NCBI RefSeq assembly: GCF_947366995.1
Contig: NZ_CANBCC010000021.1
Span: 1 to 56,922, forward strand
Length of the DNA stretch: 56,922 bases
Origin: an uncultured Aquabacterium sp.
GTDB taxonomy: Bacteria; Pseudomonadota; Gammaproteobacteria; Burkholderiales; Burkholderiaceae_C
Reading direction: 5' to 3'
Both the position numbers and the translations under genes were made by a program. The notes beneath the pieces were generated by a model. The model did no database searches and had not been told where the DNA came from. It was given only the letters and a program-made list of their open reading frames with translations. Shown here piece after piece: positions 27,290-35,986 of the stretch (position 1 is the first letter of the stretch; each line of letters begins with the position of its first letter).

Positions 27290-27625
27290 TTCGATTCCAT
27301 TTCATGTTTGAAGCGCGAGCTGCTTCGCAACTAGTGGCCTAACTGTGTTTTAGCGGACACGACCGTCCGGTTACATTGTCCATTTATCAGTCTTGTAACA
27401 CGAGACACCCGACTGCGGCACCCCTCCTAAGTAGGCGTCCCAGCTAGACTTTCCACGCGAATCCGGCGCCCATTGCATCCGTATAGGCCCCAACCAAGCC
27501 GGACATTGTTACTGTCCGTTCCCCGCGCCGAAGCCACTCCATCCCCGCACTGATTCAGCGATCGAAACTGCTCCACCTGGAACGCGACGCACCCAAGCGT
27601 CACGAACGTCGCCGAGAATCCGGCC
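27290..27625. other. Right edge of the cassette array; lone integron core at 27337-27343
   Basis: No gene is seen. The minus-strand core GTTAGGC at 27343-27337 is preceded by GGTCGTGTCCGCTAAAACACA, which looks like the right arm of an attC or the joining end of an attI site. No matching left core is found to the right, and no integrase gene is present there. The rest of the stretch, up to the host gene at 27626, has no recognisable feature. Confidence 0.45.
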
Positions 27626-28324
27626 ATGCTCGCCCGCCACCCCGCCCTCGCCCTGCTGCTCGCCGCCGCTCTGCCTGCGCAGGCCGCCCGCCCCTTCATC
27701 ACCGACGACGCCCGCCTGACCACCGCCGGCAGTTGCCAGCTCGAATCCTGGACGCGGGCGGAAAGCGGCAGCACCGAGTTCTGGGCGCTGCCTGCGTGCA
27801 ACCCCTGGGGCAATCTGGAGTTCACTGCCGGCATGGGCACGGCGCGCATCGAGGGCCGCCCCGACTCGCACGATCACCTCTATCAGCTCAAGACGCTGTT
27901 CAAGCCACTGGAGACCAACGGCTGGGGCTGGGGCCTGGGGGTCGGCACCGTTCGCCATCCCGGCGTGAACCCGGGCCCCAACCTGCTGGGCAACGTCTAC
28001 GCCTATGTGCCGATGTCGTTCTCGTTGCGCGACGACCAGGTGGTGGTGCATGCAAACGTCGGCTGGCTGCGAGACCGCGCAAGCCGGGAGCACAACCTGA
28101 CCTGGGGCCTGGGCGGAGAGATCCGGCTGACCGACCGGGTCCTCGGCATTGTGGAAACCTTCGGTGACCACCGCCACCGCCCGCTGTTCCAGATCGGCGC
28201 GCGGTTTGCCCTCGTGCCGGATCGCGTCCAGATCGATGCCACCGTGGGCGAGCGCGTGAACGGCCCGCACAGCAGCCGGTGGATTTCGTTCGGCGTGCGC
28301 CTGACCCCTGACCGGCTTTTCTGA
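27626..28324 (+). CDS. Exported protein, probably outer-membrane beta-barrel, unknown function
   Basis: A 232-residue protein with a signal peptide cleaved after PAQA (LALLLAAALPAQA). The mature part opens with ARPFITDDARLTTAGSCQLESW, a recurrent start in betaproteobacterial outer-membrane proteins, and continues with alternating, aromatic-rich strands (GWGWGLGVGTV, VYAYVPMSFSL, LTWGLGGEIRLTD) ending RWISFGVRLTPDRLF, where the terminal aromatic residue fits barrel insertion by BamA. No ligand or enzyme motif is visible. It converges with the DMT transporter gene (4 bp between stops). Confidence 0.7.
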   Translation: MLARHPALALLLAAALPAQAARPFITDDARLTTAGSCQLESWTRAESGSTEFWALPACNPWGNLEFTAGMGTARIEGRPDSHDHLYQLKTLFKPLETNGWGWGLGVGTVRHPGVNPGPNLLGNVYAYVPMSFSLRDDQVVVHANVGWLRDRASREHNLTWGLGGEIRLTDRVLGIVETFGDHRHRPLFQIGARFALVPDRVQIDATVGERVNGPHSSRWISFGVRLTPDRLF

Positions 28325-28328
28325 CGGC

Positions 28329-29303
28329 TCAGGCGTGTCCTTGCACGCCCTCGGGTTCGGGCCGCAGCCCGCCGCCCTGCAAGGCCCACAGCACCCCCGC
28401 CACCAGCAGGCCCGCGCCCACCAGGGTGCCCGGGTCCGGCGCCGTGCCCCGCAACATCAGCGCGTAAGCCAGCGCGGCCAGCGTCTCGAACACGATGAGC
28501 TGGCCCACCAGGGCTGTGGGCAGCCGCTGGCTGGCTTCGTTCCAGCACAGGGTGCCGACCCACGAAGCCAGCAGGCCGATGGCGAACATGATGCCGACGA
28601 AGGCCTGCGCGCGCGGCCCGAAGGGCATGGCGAAGGCCGAGCCGCTGGCTGCGTTCCAGAGCCAGAACCCGGCATAGCCGACCAGCGCCAGGGGCAAGGT
28701 GGCCAGGCCCTGTGCCGTGGCCCAGGTGCGCGGGTTGCGGTCGGGGTGGGCGCGCAGCCAGTCGGCGTTGCGCAGCGGATACCAGGTCCAGCACGCCACG
28801 CCGAACACCGCGAGCACCGCGCCCAGTGCGTAGTTCGCCAGGTCAAGCTGGCCGCGCTCAGTCAGCAGGGCCAGTTCGGCGCGGTTGACCAGCCCGATGC
28901 CGGCGAGGATCAGCAGCAACGAGGGCCCCAGCCGTTGCCAGGGCAACCGCCCGTCTCGGCGGGCGTTGCGCCGGTTCGAGCACAGCGCGATGACGACCGG
29001 CAGCGTGCCGATGATGACGGTGGGCAGGGGCCCGCCGGCCAGCTGGATGGCCGAAGCCAGGCAGCAGTAATAGACCACGTTGCCGACCAGGGCCAGCTTG
29101 AGCGCATCCTTCCAGTCGGCGGCGGTGAGCTGGCGGAGGTTGGTGCGGTCAAGCCAGCCCAGAGGCAGTGCGATCAACCCGAAGGCCAGGTAGCGCGCAA
29201 AGGACAGCAGGGCCGCTGGGTATTCCGGCAGCAACACCGGGGCGACGAAGACGAGCCCCCACACCAGTCCGGCAACGAGGGCAAACAGGGTTCCGATCCA
29301 CAT
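28329..29303 (-). CDS. DMT/EamA-type metabolite transporter
   Basis: A 324-residue inner-membrane protein with about ten hydrophobic segments, organised as two EamA-like repeats. The first repeat contains GLVWGLVFVAPVLL and an FARYLAFGLIALPL segment; GPLPTVIIGTLPVVIAL matches the conserved fourth-helix region of drug/metabolite transporters. The second repeat includes SWVGTLCWNEASQRLPTALVGQLIVFETLAAL. The substrate is unknown. It is followed eight bases upstream by tag on the same strand, so the two may be cotranscribed (tag first). Confidence 0.85.
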   Translation of the reverse strand: MWIGTLFALVAGLVWGLVFVAPVLLPEYPAALLSFARYLAFGLIALPLGWLDRTNLRQLTAADWKDALKLALVGNVVYYCCLASAIQLAGGPLPTVIIGTLPVVIALCSNRRNARRDGRLPWQRLGPSLLLILAGIGLVNRAELALLTERGQLDLANYALGAVLAVFGVACWTWYPLRNADWLRAHPDRNPRTWATAQGLATLPLALVGYAGFWLWNAASGSAFAMPFGPRAQAFVGIMFAIGLLASWVGTLCWNEASQRLPTALVGQLIVFETLAALAYALMLRGTAPDPGTLVGAGLLVAGVLWALQGGGLRPEPEGVQGHA

Positions 29304-29311
29304 CGGCCGGA

Positions 29312-29926
29312 TTATCCCAACTGCGGCGGCTGAAAGCGCTGGCGGGCCTCGGCCACTTGCGCGCGCACGGCGCAGTCGGCGGCGTGGTCATTGACGAGCC
29401 CCATGGCCTGCATGAAGGCGTACATGGTGGTCGGGCCCACATACTTCCAGCCGCGGCGCTTGAGTTCCTTCGACAGCGCGATCGAGGCTTCGCTCGTGGC
29501 CACGGGGGCGGACAGGACCTCGTCCGTGCGCGGCGCTTCGAACCGCCAGAAGAAGGCCGCCAATGAGCCGCACTCGGACACCAACTCCAGCGCGCGGGCG
29601 GCGTTGTGAATGGCCGCTTCGATCTTGCCGCGGTGGCGCACGATGCCCTCGTCCTGCAGCATGCGGTCGACGTCGGCTTCGGTAAAGCCGGCCACGCGGT
29701 GGAAATCAAAGCCGGCAAAGGCGCGCCGGAAGGCATCCCGCTTGTTGAGGATGGTCAGCCAGCTCAGGCCCGACTGGAAGCCTTCCAGGCAGATCTTTTC
29801 GAACAGGCGACGGTCGTCGGCCACCGGAAAGCCCCATTCCTCATCGTGGTACGCGCGGTAGGCGGGCGTGCTCAGGCACCAGCGGCAACGGACGAGGCCA
29901 TCTGGGCCGGCGGCGGTGGGACTCAT
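29312..29926 (-). CDS. tag: DNA-3-methyladenine glycosylase I (Tag)
   Basis: A 204-residue base-excision repair enzyme that removes 3-methyladenine from alkylated DNA. The zinc site is visible as RCRWCLST near the N-terminus with YHDEEWG (Cys and His) and as VNDHAADC near the C-terminus (His and Cys). The helix-hairpin-helix core includes FEKICLEGFQSGLSWLTILNKRDAFRRAFAGFD, with the Tag-specific Glu and Trp residues, and GWKYVGPTTMYAFMQAMG. The start at 29926 is supported by AGGAG and by the family's N-terminus. Confidence 0.94.
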   Translation of the reverse strand: MSPTAAGPDGLVRCRWCLSTPAYRAYHDEEWGFPVADDRRLFEKICLEGFQSGLSWLTILNKRDAFRRAFAGFDFHRVAGFTEADVDRMLQDEGIVRHRGKIEAAIHNAARALELVSECGSLAAFFWRFEAPRTDEVLSAPVATSEASIALSKELKRRGWKYVGPTTMYAFMQAMGLVNDHAADCAVRAQVAEARQRFQPPQLG

Positions 29927-30092
29927 GCATGGGCTCCTGGTGCGCGAAAAGAGCGGGCCAGCATAGCAGGCACCCAAGACACCCGCAGCGGGCACCCCGT
30001 TTGCCGGAAGAAGGGCAAGCGCACGAGCGCTGCGCCCCCACACCCCCGGCGGACTGCGCTCAGAAGTCCCGCCTGACCCGAAGGAAAACGTC

Positions 30093-30647
30093 ATGCCCAC
30101 ATCCAAGTCCACCAGCTCCAAGTCGAGCAGTTCGAAGTCGGCCTCTGCCTCGCAGGGCAAGACGGCGGCGAGCCAGCCGGAAGCCGTCAAGCTGCTGGTG
30201 AAGGACCACAGGGAAGTCAGCAAGCTGTTCAAGGCCTATGCCAAGCTCGTGAAGGACGAGGCGGAAGGCAGCGAGAAGCAGGCCCTGGTGAGCGAGATCT
30301 GCACCATGCTGAAGGCGCACACCGCCATCGAGGAAGAACTGTTCTATCCCGCCGCACGCGAACTGATCGAACAGGACATGGTTGATGAAGCGGTGGTCGA
30401 ACACGCCAGCGCCAAGGACCTCATCAGCCAGATCGAGGCCATGCAGCCCGATGAAGAGCTGTACGACGCCAAGGTGACCGTGCTGGGCGAGTACATCGAA
30501 CACCACGTGAAGGAGGAAGAGGAAGAGATGTTCCCCAAGGTTCTGAAGGCCCGCAGCGATGTGGACTTCGACGAACTGGGCGAACAGATGACCGCCCGCA
30601 AGGAAGAACTGCTGGGCGAGATGGGCGCCGATGGCGCGATGCACTGA
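30093..30647 (+). CDS. Hemerythrin HHE domain protein
   Basis: A 184-residue cytoplasmic protein. Residues 1-30 are a Ser/Lys-rich, disordered tail. The HHE four-helix bundle follows, with ligand motifs KDHREVSKLF (His), HTAIEEELFYPAA (HxxxE), VVEHASAKDL (His) and YIEHHVKEEEEEMFP (HxxxE), giving a di-iron site. Such proteins bind oxygen, nitric oxide or iron, or protect against oxidative stress. It is followed 35 bp later by a phasin-like gene on the same strand. Confidence 0.9.
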   Translation: MPTSKSTSSKSSSSKSASASQGKTAASQPEAVKLLVKDHREVSKLFKAYAKLVKDEAEGSEKQALVSEICTMLKAHTAIEEELFYPAARELIEQDMVDEAVVEHASAKDLISQIEAMQPDEELYDAKVTVLGEYIEHHVKEEEEEMFPKVLKARSDVDFDELGEQMTARKEELLGEMGADGAMH

Positions 30648-30682
30648 ATGCCGCCACCTGGCCGGCAAACCAGGAGAACACC

Positions 30683-31216
30683 ATGGATACCGCTGAAGTG
30701 ACCCCCTCCCCCGCGCTGGCCCGACCGGTCGATCTGGCCGAGACGGTGCTGCGCACCGCCGAGCAGTTCTGCCAGATGAACGTGGCTGCCACGAGCGTGA
30801 TGCTGCAGGCACAGGCGCAGGCGGCTGGCGCCGTCGGCCTGCCGGACTGGTCGGCCATGATTGCGGTGGGCAGTGAGCAGACCCGCCACATGCTGACCAT
30901 CGGAACGGACCAGCTCGTGCAGGCCGCGCAGCATGCCGACGCCATGGCGTGCGAAATGCAGCGCAACACCTCGCAGATGCTGCAGGACCAGACGGCTCGG
31001 GCCACCGAGATGGTGAGCACGAGCCTGGACCAGATGGGGCAGCGCGCGCGAGACCAGCTTGACCGCGTGGGCGCCTGGCAGGACCGCACCGTCAACGCGG
31101 CGGCCGGCTGGACGCAGGCCACTGCCGATGTGATGGAGCGCATGCCGAGACCCGACCTGCGGATGGCACCGCTGTCTCAAGCGGTTCAGAGCGCGCTGCC
31201 AGCCGGGCCGTTCTGA
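30683..31216 (+). CDS. Phasin-like protein
   Basis: A 177-residue, Ala/Gln/Met-rich, entirely helical protein with amphipathic repeats (AEQFCQMNVAATSVMLQAQAQAAG, then QAAQHADAMACEMQRNTSQ and ARATEMVSTSLDQMGQRARDQ). Composition and length fit phasins, which coat polyhydroxyalkanoate granules, but the Phasin_2 signature is not clear, so a granule role is only possible. CCAGGAG precedes the ATG. It converges with glgX, with the two stop codons directly adjacent. Confidence 0.55.
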   Translation: MDTAEVTPSPALARPVDLAETVLRTAEQFCQMNVAATSVMLQAQAQAAGAVGLPDWSAMIAVGSEQTRHMLTIGTDQLVQAAQHADAMACEMQRNTSQMLQDQTARATEMVSTSLDQMGQRARDQLDRVGAWQDRTVNAAAGWTQATADVMERMPRPDLRMAPLSQAVQSALPAGPF

Positions 31217-33415
31217 TCAGTCGCTGGCCCTCTCTTCCATGAAGGGGGCCAGCGCTTCTCTCACCGTCCGCGCATGGATGTCGCCATCGTCGGTGACCAG
31301 GATGTGCAACTGCACCGAGCGTGCTTCCGAGCGGTGAGTCTGCCCGGCGCCGAGCGGCGCATGCTCCTCGCTGGTCGCTGTTCGCGCCGTGTCGATCACC
31401 AGTTCCCAGGATTGCGCCTCCGACACGTGCGGCATCACGAAGTCGATTTCTTCGTGGCTGGCGTTGAAGACGACGAACACGGTCGCGTCGTCTGACGGCC
31501 GGTCAATGCCGGACGAGGGCGCGCGCCCATCAAGCAGCATGCCGATCCATCGACGTCCCGGGTCGTGCCACTGCTCTTCGGTCAGGTCGTTTCCCTGTTC
31601 GTCCAGCCATGCACAGTCGCGCAACTCGAACGCCTCACGCCATTCGCCGGTGAGAAAACGGTTGCGTCGCAGAACCGGCAAGGCTTGCCGTAATGCCAGC
31701 AGCCGCTGCACGAAGCGCGTCAAGCGCATCCCGTCTTCGCCGATGTCCCAGTCGAACCACGAGGTTTCGTTGTCCTGACAGTACGCGTTGTTGTTGCCAC
31801 CCTGGGTGCGGCCGCATTCATCGCCGGCCAGCAGCATGGGCGTGCCCTGCGCCAGCAACAGCGTGGCCAGCAGGTTGCGCTTCTGTTGTTCGCGCAATGC
31901 CACGATGTCGGCGTCGTCGGTGGGGCCTTCCGCGCCGCAGTTCCACGAGCGGTTGTCGGCATGGCCGTCGCGGTTCTCTTCGCCGTTGGCTTCGTTGTGC
32001 TTGTCGTTGTAGCTCACCAGGTCGTGCAGGGTGAAGCCGTCGTGGGCGGTGATGAAGTTGACGCTGGCCCATGGGCGCCGGCCGCGGCGATTGAACTTGT
32101 CGCCCGATGCGGTCAGTCGCCTTGCCAGGTCGGGCACCTGCCCTTCATCGCCCTTCCAGTACGCGCGCACCGTGTCCCGGAAGGTGTCGTTCCATTCGGC
32201 CCATCCGGGTGGAAAGCCGCCCACCTGGTAGCCGCCCGGCCCGCAGTCCCACGGCTCGGCAATCAGCTTGACGGACGACAGCACCGGGTCCTGGCGGCAG
32301 CTGTCGAGAAACCCCCCGCCTTCGTCGTAACCGTGCGGCTCGCGGGCCAGGATGGTGGCGAGGTCGAAACGGAAGCCGTCCACGCGCATCTCGGTGGCCC
32401 AGTAGCGCAGGCTGTCGGTGACGGTCTGCAGCACCCGCGGGTGGCTGAGATTCAGCGTGTTGCCGGTGCCCGTGTCGTTGATGTAGTAGCGCGGCTGGTC
32501 CGGCATCAGCCGGTAGTAGCTGGCGTTGTCCACGCCCTTGAAGGACAGCGTGGGACCGAGCTCGTTGCCCTCCGGCGTGTGGTTGTAGACCACATCCAGG
32601 ATGACCTCGAGGCCGGCCGCATGAAACCGCTCGACCATGTACTTGAATTCGTCGATGCTCGGTGCACTGAGGTAACGCGGATGCAGGGCGAAGAACCCCA
32701 GCGTGTCGTAGCCCCAGTGGTTGCGCAGGCCCTTGTCGAGCAGGTAGGGCTGGTCCACGAACATCTGGACGGGCAGCAGTTCGACCGAGGTCACGCCGAG
32801 CTTGCGGATGCGCTCGATCACGGCGTCCTCTGCCAGGCCGGCGAACGTGCCCCGCAGGTGGTGTGGCACGTCGGGGTGCCGCTGCGTGTAGCCGCGCACG
32901 TGCGTCTCGTAGATCACGGTCCGGTCCCATGGCACGCGCAGCCGTTCGTTCTGCTGCCACTGGAAGCGGGAATCGACCACCACGCACTTGGGCATGAGGT
33001 GGGCGCTGTCGCGCTCGTCGAAGCTCAGGTCGGCGTCCGGGTGGCCGATCTCGTAGCCGAACAAGGCCGGACCCCATTGCAGGGAGCCCATGAACGCCTT
33101 CGCGTAGGGGTCGAGGACCAGCTTGTTCGGGTTGAAGCGATGGCCGGCATCAGGCTCGTACGGGCCGTGGACACGGTAGCCATAGCGGGTGCCGGGCCCG
33201 ATGCCGGGCAGGTAGCCGTGCCACACTTCATCGGTGTACTCGGGCAGCGTGACGCGCGCCCACTCGGTCTCGCCCGACTCGTCGAACAGGCACAACTCCA
33301 CTTTGGTGGCATGCGCAGAGAACAGCGCGAAGTTGACGCCCTGACCATCGTACGTGGCGCCCCGTGGAAAAGGGGAGCCTTCAGCCAGCGCCCCCAGGTC
33401 ATATCCCGAACCCAT
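31217..33415 (-). CDS. glgX: Glycogen debranching enzyme GlgX
   Basis: A 732-residue GH13 isoamylase-type enzyme that removes alpha-1,6 side chains, chiefly the short stubs left by glycogen phosphorylase. It has the N-terminal CBM48 domain (GATYDGQGVNFALFSAHATKVELCLFD), then the GH13 motifs DVVYNHTPEG, GFRFDLATIL (catalytic nucleophile Asp), IAEPWD (acid/base Glu) and NFITAHDGFTLHDLVSYNDKHNEANGEENRDG, a GlgX signature stretch. The length is near the family norm, and the protein appears complete. No other glycogen genes are next to it. It is cytoplasmic. Confidence 0.95.
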   Translation of the reverse strand: MGSGYDLGALAEGSPFPRGATYDGQGVNFALFSAHATKVELCLFDESGETEWARVTLPEYTDEVWHGYLPGIGPGTRYGYRVHGPYEPDAGHRFNPNKLVLDPYAKAFMGSLQWGPALFGYEIGHPDADLSFDERDSAHLMPKCVVVDSRFQWQQNERLRVPWDRTVIYETHVRGYTQRHPDVPHHLRGTFAGLAEDAVIERIRKLGVTSVELLPVQMFVDQPYLLDKGLRNHWGYDTLGFFALHPRYLSAPSIDEFKYMVERFHAAGLEVILDVVYNHTPEGNELGPTLSFKGVDNASYYRLMPDQPRYYINDTGTGNTLNLSHPRVLQTVTDSLRYWATEMRVDGFRFDLATILAREPHGYDEGGGFLDSCRQDPVLSSVKLIAEPWDCGPGGYQVGGFPPGWAEWNDTFRDTVRAYWKGDEGQVPDLARRLTASGDKFNRRGRRPWASVNFITAHDGFTLHDLVSYNDKHNEANGEENRDGHADNRSWNCGAEGPTDDADIVALREQQKRNLLATLLLAQGTPMLLAGDECGRTQGGNNNAYCQDNETSWFDWDIGEDGMRLTRFVQRLLALRQALPVLRRNRFLTGEWREAFELRDCAWLDEQGNDLTEEQWHDPGRRWIGMLLDGRAPSSGIDRPSDDATVFVVFNASHEEIDFVMPHVSEAQSWELVIDTARTATSEEHAPLGAGQTHRSEARSVQLHILVTDDGDIHARTVREALAPFMEERASD

Positions 33416-33504
33416 CGATCATGACTCCCGTGGCACCCGCACCCGACGGGTGACTTGCAGCGGTGGCCACAGGGGCGATCCGGGCAAACCTCGTGCCCGA
33501 GCGG

Positions 33505-34095
33505 TCAGGCCGATGTACCTTGCAGAGCGCGTTGCACGAGCGTCTGCAGGCGGGGCACTTGCTCCGCTTCAAACCAGGGGTGCTGTTTCAGCCAGCGGTT
33601 GTTGCGCGGACTGGGGTGAGGCAATACGACCGTCACCGGGTGCCCGGCAAGCTGCTGGCGCGCGAGTTCGGCCAGCGATGCACTGTTGCCGGGAAGGTGG
33701 TGGGCCAGCGCATACCGGCCGATGACCAGCTTCAACTGGAGGTCGCGCAGTTCGTGCAGCAGTCTGGCGTGCCACTGTGCAGCGCATTCCGGGCGCGGTG
33801 GCAGATCCCCTGAAGGGCCCGTGCCCGGATAGCAGAAGCCCATGGGCAGGATGGCCACGCGGTGTGGGTCGTGGAAGGCGGTCGCATCCAGGCCGAGCCA
33901 ACGGCGCAGCCTCTCACCGCTTGCATCGCTGAATGGGATGCCCGTAGCATGGACCTTGCGGCCCGGCGCCTGGGCTGCGATCAGGATGCGCGCCCGCGGG
34001 TGCAGTTGCAGCACCGGGCGCGGCCCGAGGGGCAGCACGCTCTCGCAGACGCGGCACGCGCGCACCTCGTCCAGCAATGGAAAAAGCGCCGACAT
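33505..34095 (-). CDS. Uracil-DNA glycosylase family protein
   Basis: A 196-residue protein of the uracil-DNA-glycosylase fold. The first motif is AAQAPGRKVHATGIPFSDASGERLRRWLG, the position of GxxPGxxE in other families, here with Gln-Ala-Pro-Gly. The second is LPHPSPRN, the position of the HPSP loop that clamps DNA. An N-terminal CRVC pair (ACRVCESVLPLG) is present, but I do not see the full four-Cys iron-sulfur set. The exact base specificity is uncertain; this subfamily is often annotated only to family level. It lies 71 bp downstream of the RRM gene on the same strand. Confidence 0.85.
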   Translation of the reverse strand: MSALFPLLDEVRACRVCESVLPLGPRPVLQLHPRARILIAAQAPGRKVHATGIPFSDASGERLRRWLGLDATAFHDPHRVAILPMGFCYPGTGPSGDLPPRPECAAQWHARLLHELRDLQLKLVIGRYALAHHLPGNSASLAELARQQLAGHPVTVVLPHPSPRNNRWLKQHPWFEAEQVPRLQTLVQRALQGTSA

Positions 34096-34166
34096 CAGGG
34101 CAGTGTGCCCGATGCGCGGCGCTTCAGGTGGGGCGGCCTCGGCTGCCCCGACCGGCGTACCGGTTA

Positions 34167-34457
34167 TCAGTAGCTCGGACGACGCGGGCGGAAGCCGCCA
34201 GCGCCTTCTTCGCGGGGGCGAGCCAGGTTGACCACAAGGGCGCGGCCGTCAATCGACTGACCGTTCATGCCCTTGATGGCGCTTTGTGCTTCGGCACCGC
34301 TGGACATTTCGACGAAGCCGAAGCCCTTCGAACGGCCGCTGTCGCGGTCCATCATGACCTTGGCGGACACGACATCGCCGAAGCGGCCGAACTGCTCTTG
34401 CAGATCGCCGTCTTGGGTGGAGTAAGGCAGATTGCCAACGTAGAGCTTGTTGTCCAT
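34167..34457 (-). CDS. RRM-domain RNA-binding protein
   Basis: A 96-residue single-RRM protein. RNP2 is LYVGNLPY (about residues 4-11), RNP1 is KGFGFVEM (about 45-52), and the tail is short, Arg/Gly-rich and basic (RPREEGAGGFRPRRPSY). Bacterial proteins of this kind (Rbp type) bind single-stranded RNA and are often induced by cold. Immediately upstream on the same strand lies an IF-1 gene, also linked to cold adaptation in related bacteria, which supports a shared role in translation at low temperature. That link is inference. Confidence 0.93.
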   Translation of the reverse strand: MDNKLYVGNLPYSTQDGDLQEQFGRFGDVVSAKVMMDRDSGRSKGFGFVEMSSGAEAQSAIKGMNGQSIDGRALVVNLARPREEGAGGFRPRRPSY

Positions 34458-34544
34458 GAGGGACCTTTCAGAAAATGGCCGCGTCCAGGCAGACGCCTTG
34501 CGGCACGGGTTGAATCGGGGGTTGCGCGACGGAACGTCGGGCGG

Positions 34545-34811
34545 TCAGAAACGACGACGGGGGGGCGGCTTCGGCGCGCCACCCACACGGGGCTCGAGGT
34601 GACGGAAGGTGATGCGGCCCTTGGTCAGGTCATAGGGCGACAACTCCAGCGACACCTTGTCACCGGCCAGGATGCGGATGCGGTGCTTGCGCATCTTGCC
34701 GCCGGTGTAGGCGGTGAGCGTGTGCCCGTTTTCCAGGGTGACGCGGAAGCGCGAGTCCGGCAGGACTTCATCGACCTGTCCGCGCATTTCAATCAGTTCT
34801 TCTTTGGCCAT
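34545..34811 (-). CDS. infA: Translation initiation factor IF-1 (additional copy)
   Basis: An 88-residue S1/OB-fold protein. It begins [30 protein letters not shown] and contains the conserved [38 protein letters not shown], so it is full-length IF-1 plus a 15-residue basic, Pro/Arg-rich extension ([13 protein letters not shown]). Bacteria of this group usually have another infA in the ribosomal-protein region; this copy lies outside such a cluster, beside an RRM gene. IF-1 occupies the A site of the 30S subunit during initiation. Confidence 0.94.
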   Translation of the reverse strand: MAKEELIEMRGQVDEVLPDSRFRVTLENGHTLTAYTGGKMRKHRIRILAGDKVSLELSPYDLTKGRITFRHLEPRVGGAPKPPPRRRF

Positions 34812-34850
34812 GTGCGATGCCTCGTTGATGTTTGCGCCGGGATTTGCCGC

Positions 34851-35105
34851 TCAGGCAGGCAATCCGGAAAGACGGAGGTAGCCCAGCCCCTGCTCCAATG
34901 CGTACTGCATGGCGGCCTGGGGGGTGGGAAACACGGGAATGAAGCGGAACACACGATCGTGTGTGCCGGAGCCCCGGCCGCTTCGAATGGAGAGCGAGGC
35001 GGCGTATTGGCCGCTTGGCGTCTGCTTGCTGAGCGGTGACAAGAGGAACTTGCCGACAGCGCGTGTATGGGAAGGGATGCTTTTCAAGAGATCTCGGGCG
35101 GGCAC
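34851..35105 (-). CDS. Conserved hypothetical protein
   Basis: A short protein of about 84 residues containing GQYAASLSIRSGRGSGTHDRVFRFIPVFPTPQAAMQYALEQG, a conserved stretch that recurs in small betaproteobacterial hypotheticals. The start is uncertain: GTG at 35105 is used, while TTG at 35087 is an alternative. Codons upstream of this look non-coding. No function is known. It is the promoter-proximal gene of a likely unit with infA and the RRM gene (39 bp to infA). Confidence 0.5.
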   Translation of the reverse strand: MPARDLLKSIPSHTRAVGKFLLSPLSKQTPSGQYAASLSIRSGRGSGTHDRVFRFIPVFPTPQAAMQYALEQGLGYLRLSGLPA

Positions 35106-35435
35106 ACTCGGGGTGCGGCCGCAGGGCGGGCGCAAACCAGGCTGCACGATGCAGTCGGACGCCACGCGGAATGGGAGGAGTGGCTTTGCACACCCGGATG
35201 CGGGTTGGGTGACGCAAAGAGGCTCTGAGAGCCAGGCGACGCTTGCCTGGAAGGGGCTGATCACGCCGATAAGGTGATCGCCGATGGGGCAGCTGCAGCG
35301 CCGTGGTGGCGGGCAGTGCGACAACGATGCTGCGGAGGTAAGCGGTGCTGCAGCAAGTGGTCACACTCTAACAGCGAAACGCCGTTTGTGCCAACTTTGT
35401 TTTTCATACCACGGCAGTGCGGTGGAAATGCTGCG
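35106..35435 (-). promoter_or_regulatory. Promoter and long leader of the infA/RRM unit
   Basis: On the minus strand TTGGCA (35394-35389) and TTAGAG (35371-35366) are 17 bases apart, a plausible sigma-70 promoter. From there to the first start codon is about 250 bases without a gene. An unusually long 5' leader is typical of cold-shock mRNAs such as cspA, whose leader folds differently in the cold. No terminator or known riboswitch is recognised. The rest of the gap, toward 35435, shows nothing else. Confidence 0.4.
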
Positions 35436-35924
35436 TCACCGATGGCCGGTCCGCCGGGCCAGCTCGGCGTCCATGTCCGCCATGGACAGGGGCTTGGCCA
35501 GGCACTCGTCGGCGCCGGCCTCCATGCATTGCCGACGGACTTCGGCTGACCAGCCGGCCGTCAGGATCACGATGGGAAACGGCGGGATGTCGCCTCGCCG
35601 CTGCATGGCACGAAGCTGCATCGTGGCTTCTGCCCCGCCCAGAACGGGCATGTGCAGATCCATGAGCACCATGTCCGGCGCGTGCTGCATGCAGGCGTCA
35701 ATGGCGGCCTGGCCGTCCGTTGCGGTCTGAACGACGTAGCCCAGCGCTTCCGCGAAGCCCTGCCCCACGATCAGGTTCATCGGGCCATCGTCGACGATGA
35801 GGATGGTGGCGGGAGGCGGTCCGTGTAAGGGTTCTGGCGTGATGGTGTCGGCGACGCCGTCCGGGAAGGACAGGCTGCGGGTCATCTCGTCGAGGTCATG
35901 TGGGCTCAGCGGGTAGACGTGCAC
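35436..35924 (-). CDS. Response-regulator receiver domain protein (C-terminal half of a frameshifted gene)
   Basis: A 162-residue frame carrying a complete receiver domain: ILIVDDGPMN with the acidic pocket, the phosphoacceptor Asp in MVLMDLHMPVLGG, the Thr/Ser position in VILTAGWS and Lys in CLAKPLSM. No DNA-binding output domain follows. The frame continues upstream without a stop past the GTG at 35924 (RLIYAVQAGSASLRHPAHVKGYE), and these residues are in register with the pseudo-receiver that ends the 35987-36604 gene, so this is probably the C-terminal half of one hybrid protein broken by a one-base deletion near 36000. Confidence 0.75.
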   Translation of the reverse strand: MHVYPLSPHDLDEMTRSLSFPDGVADTITPEPLHGPPPATILIVDDGPMNLIVGQGFAEALGYVVQTATDGQAAIDACMQHAPDMVLMDLHMPVLGGAEATMQLRAMQRRGDIPPFPIVILTAGWSAEVRRQCMEAGADECLAKPLSMADMDAELARRTGHR

Positions 35925-35986
35925 CTCATAGCCCTTGACGTGCGCGGGGTGACGGAGGCTGGCAGACCCGGCCTGAACGGCGTAGA

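Noticed and set aside
27337-27343. Possible attI site of a complete integron
   Set aside because: Only one core is seen, with no integrase gene or cassette promoter in the flanking 1.5 kb; a leftover attC arm explains it as well.
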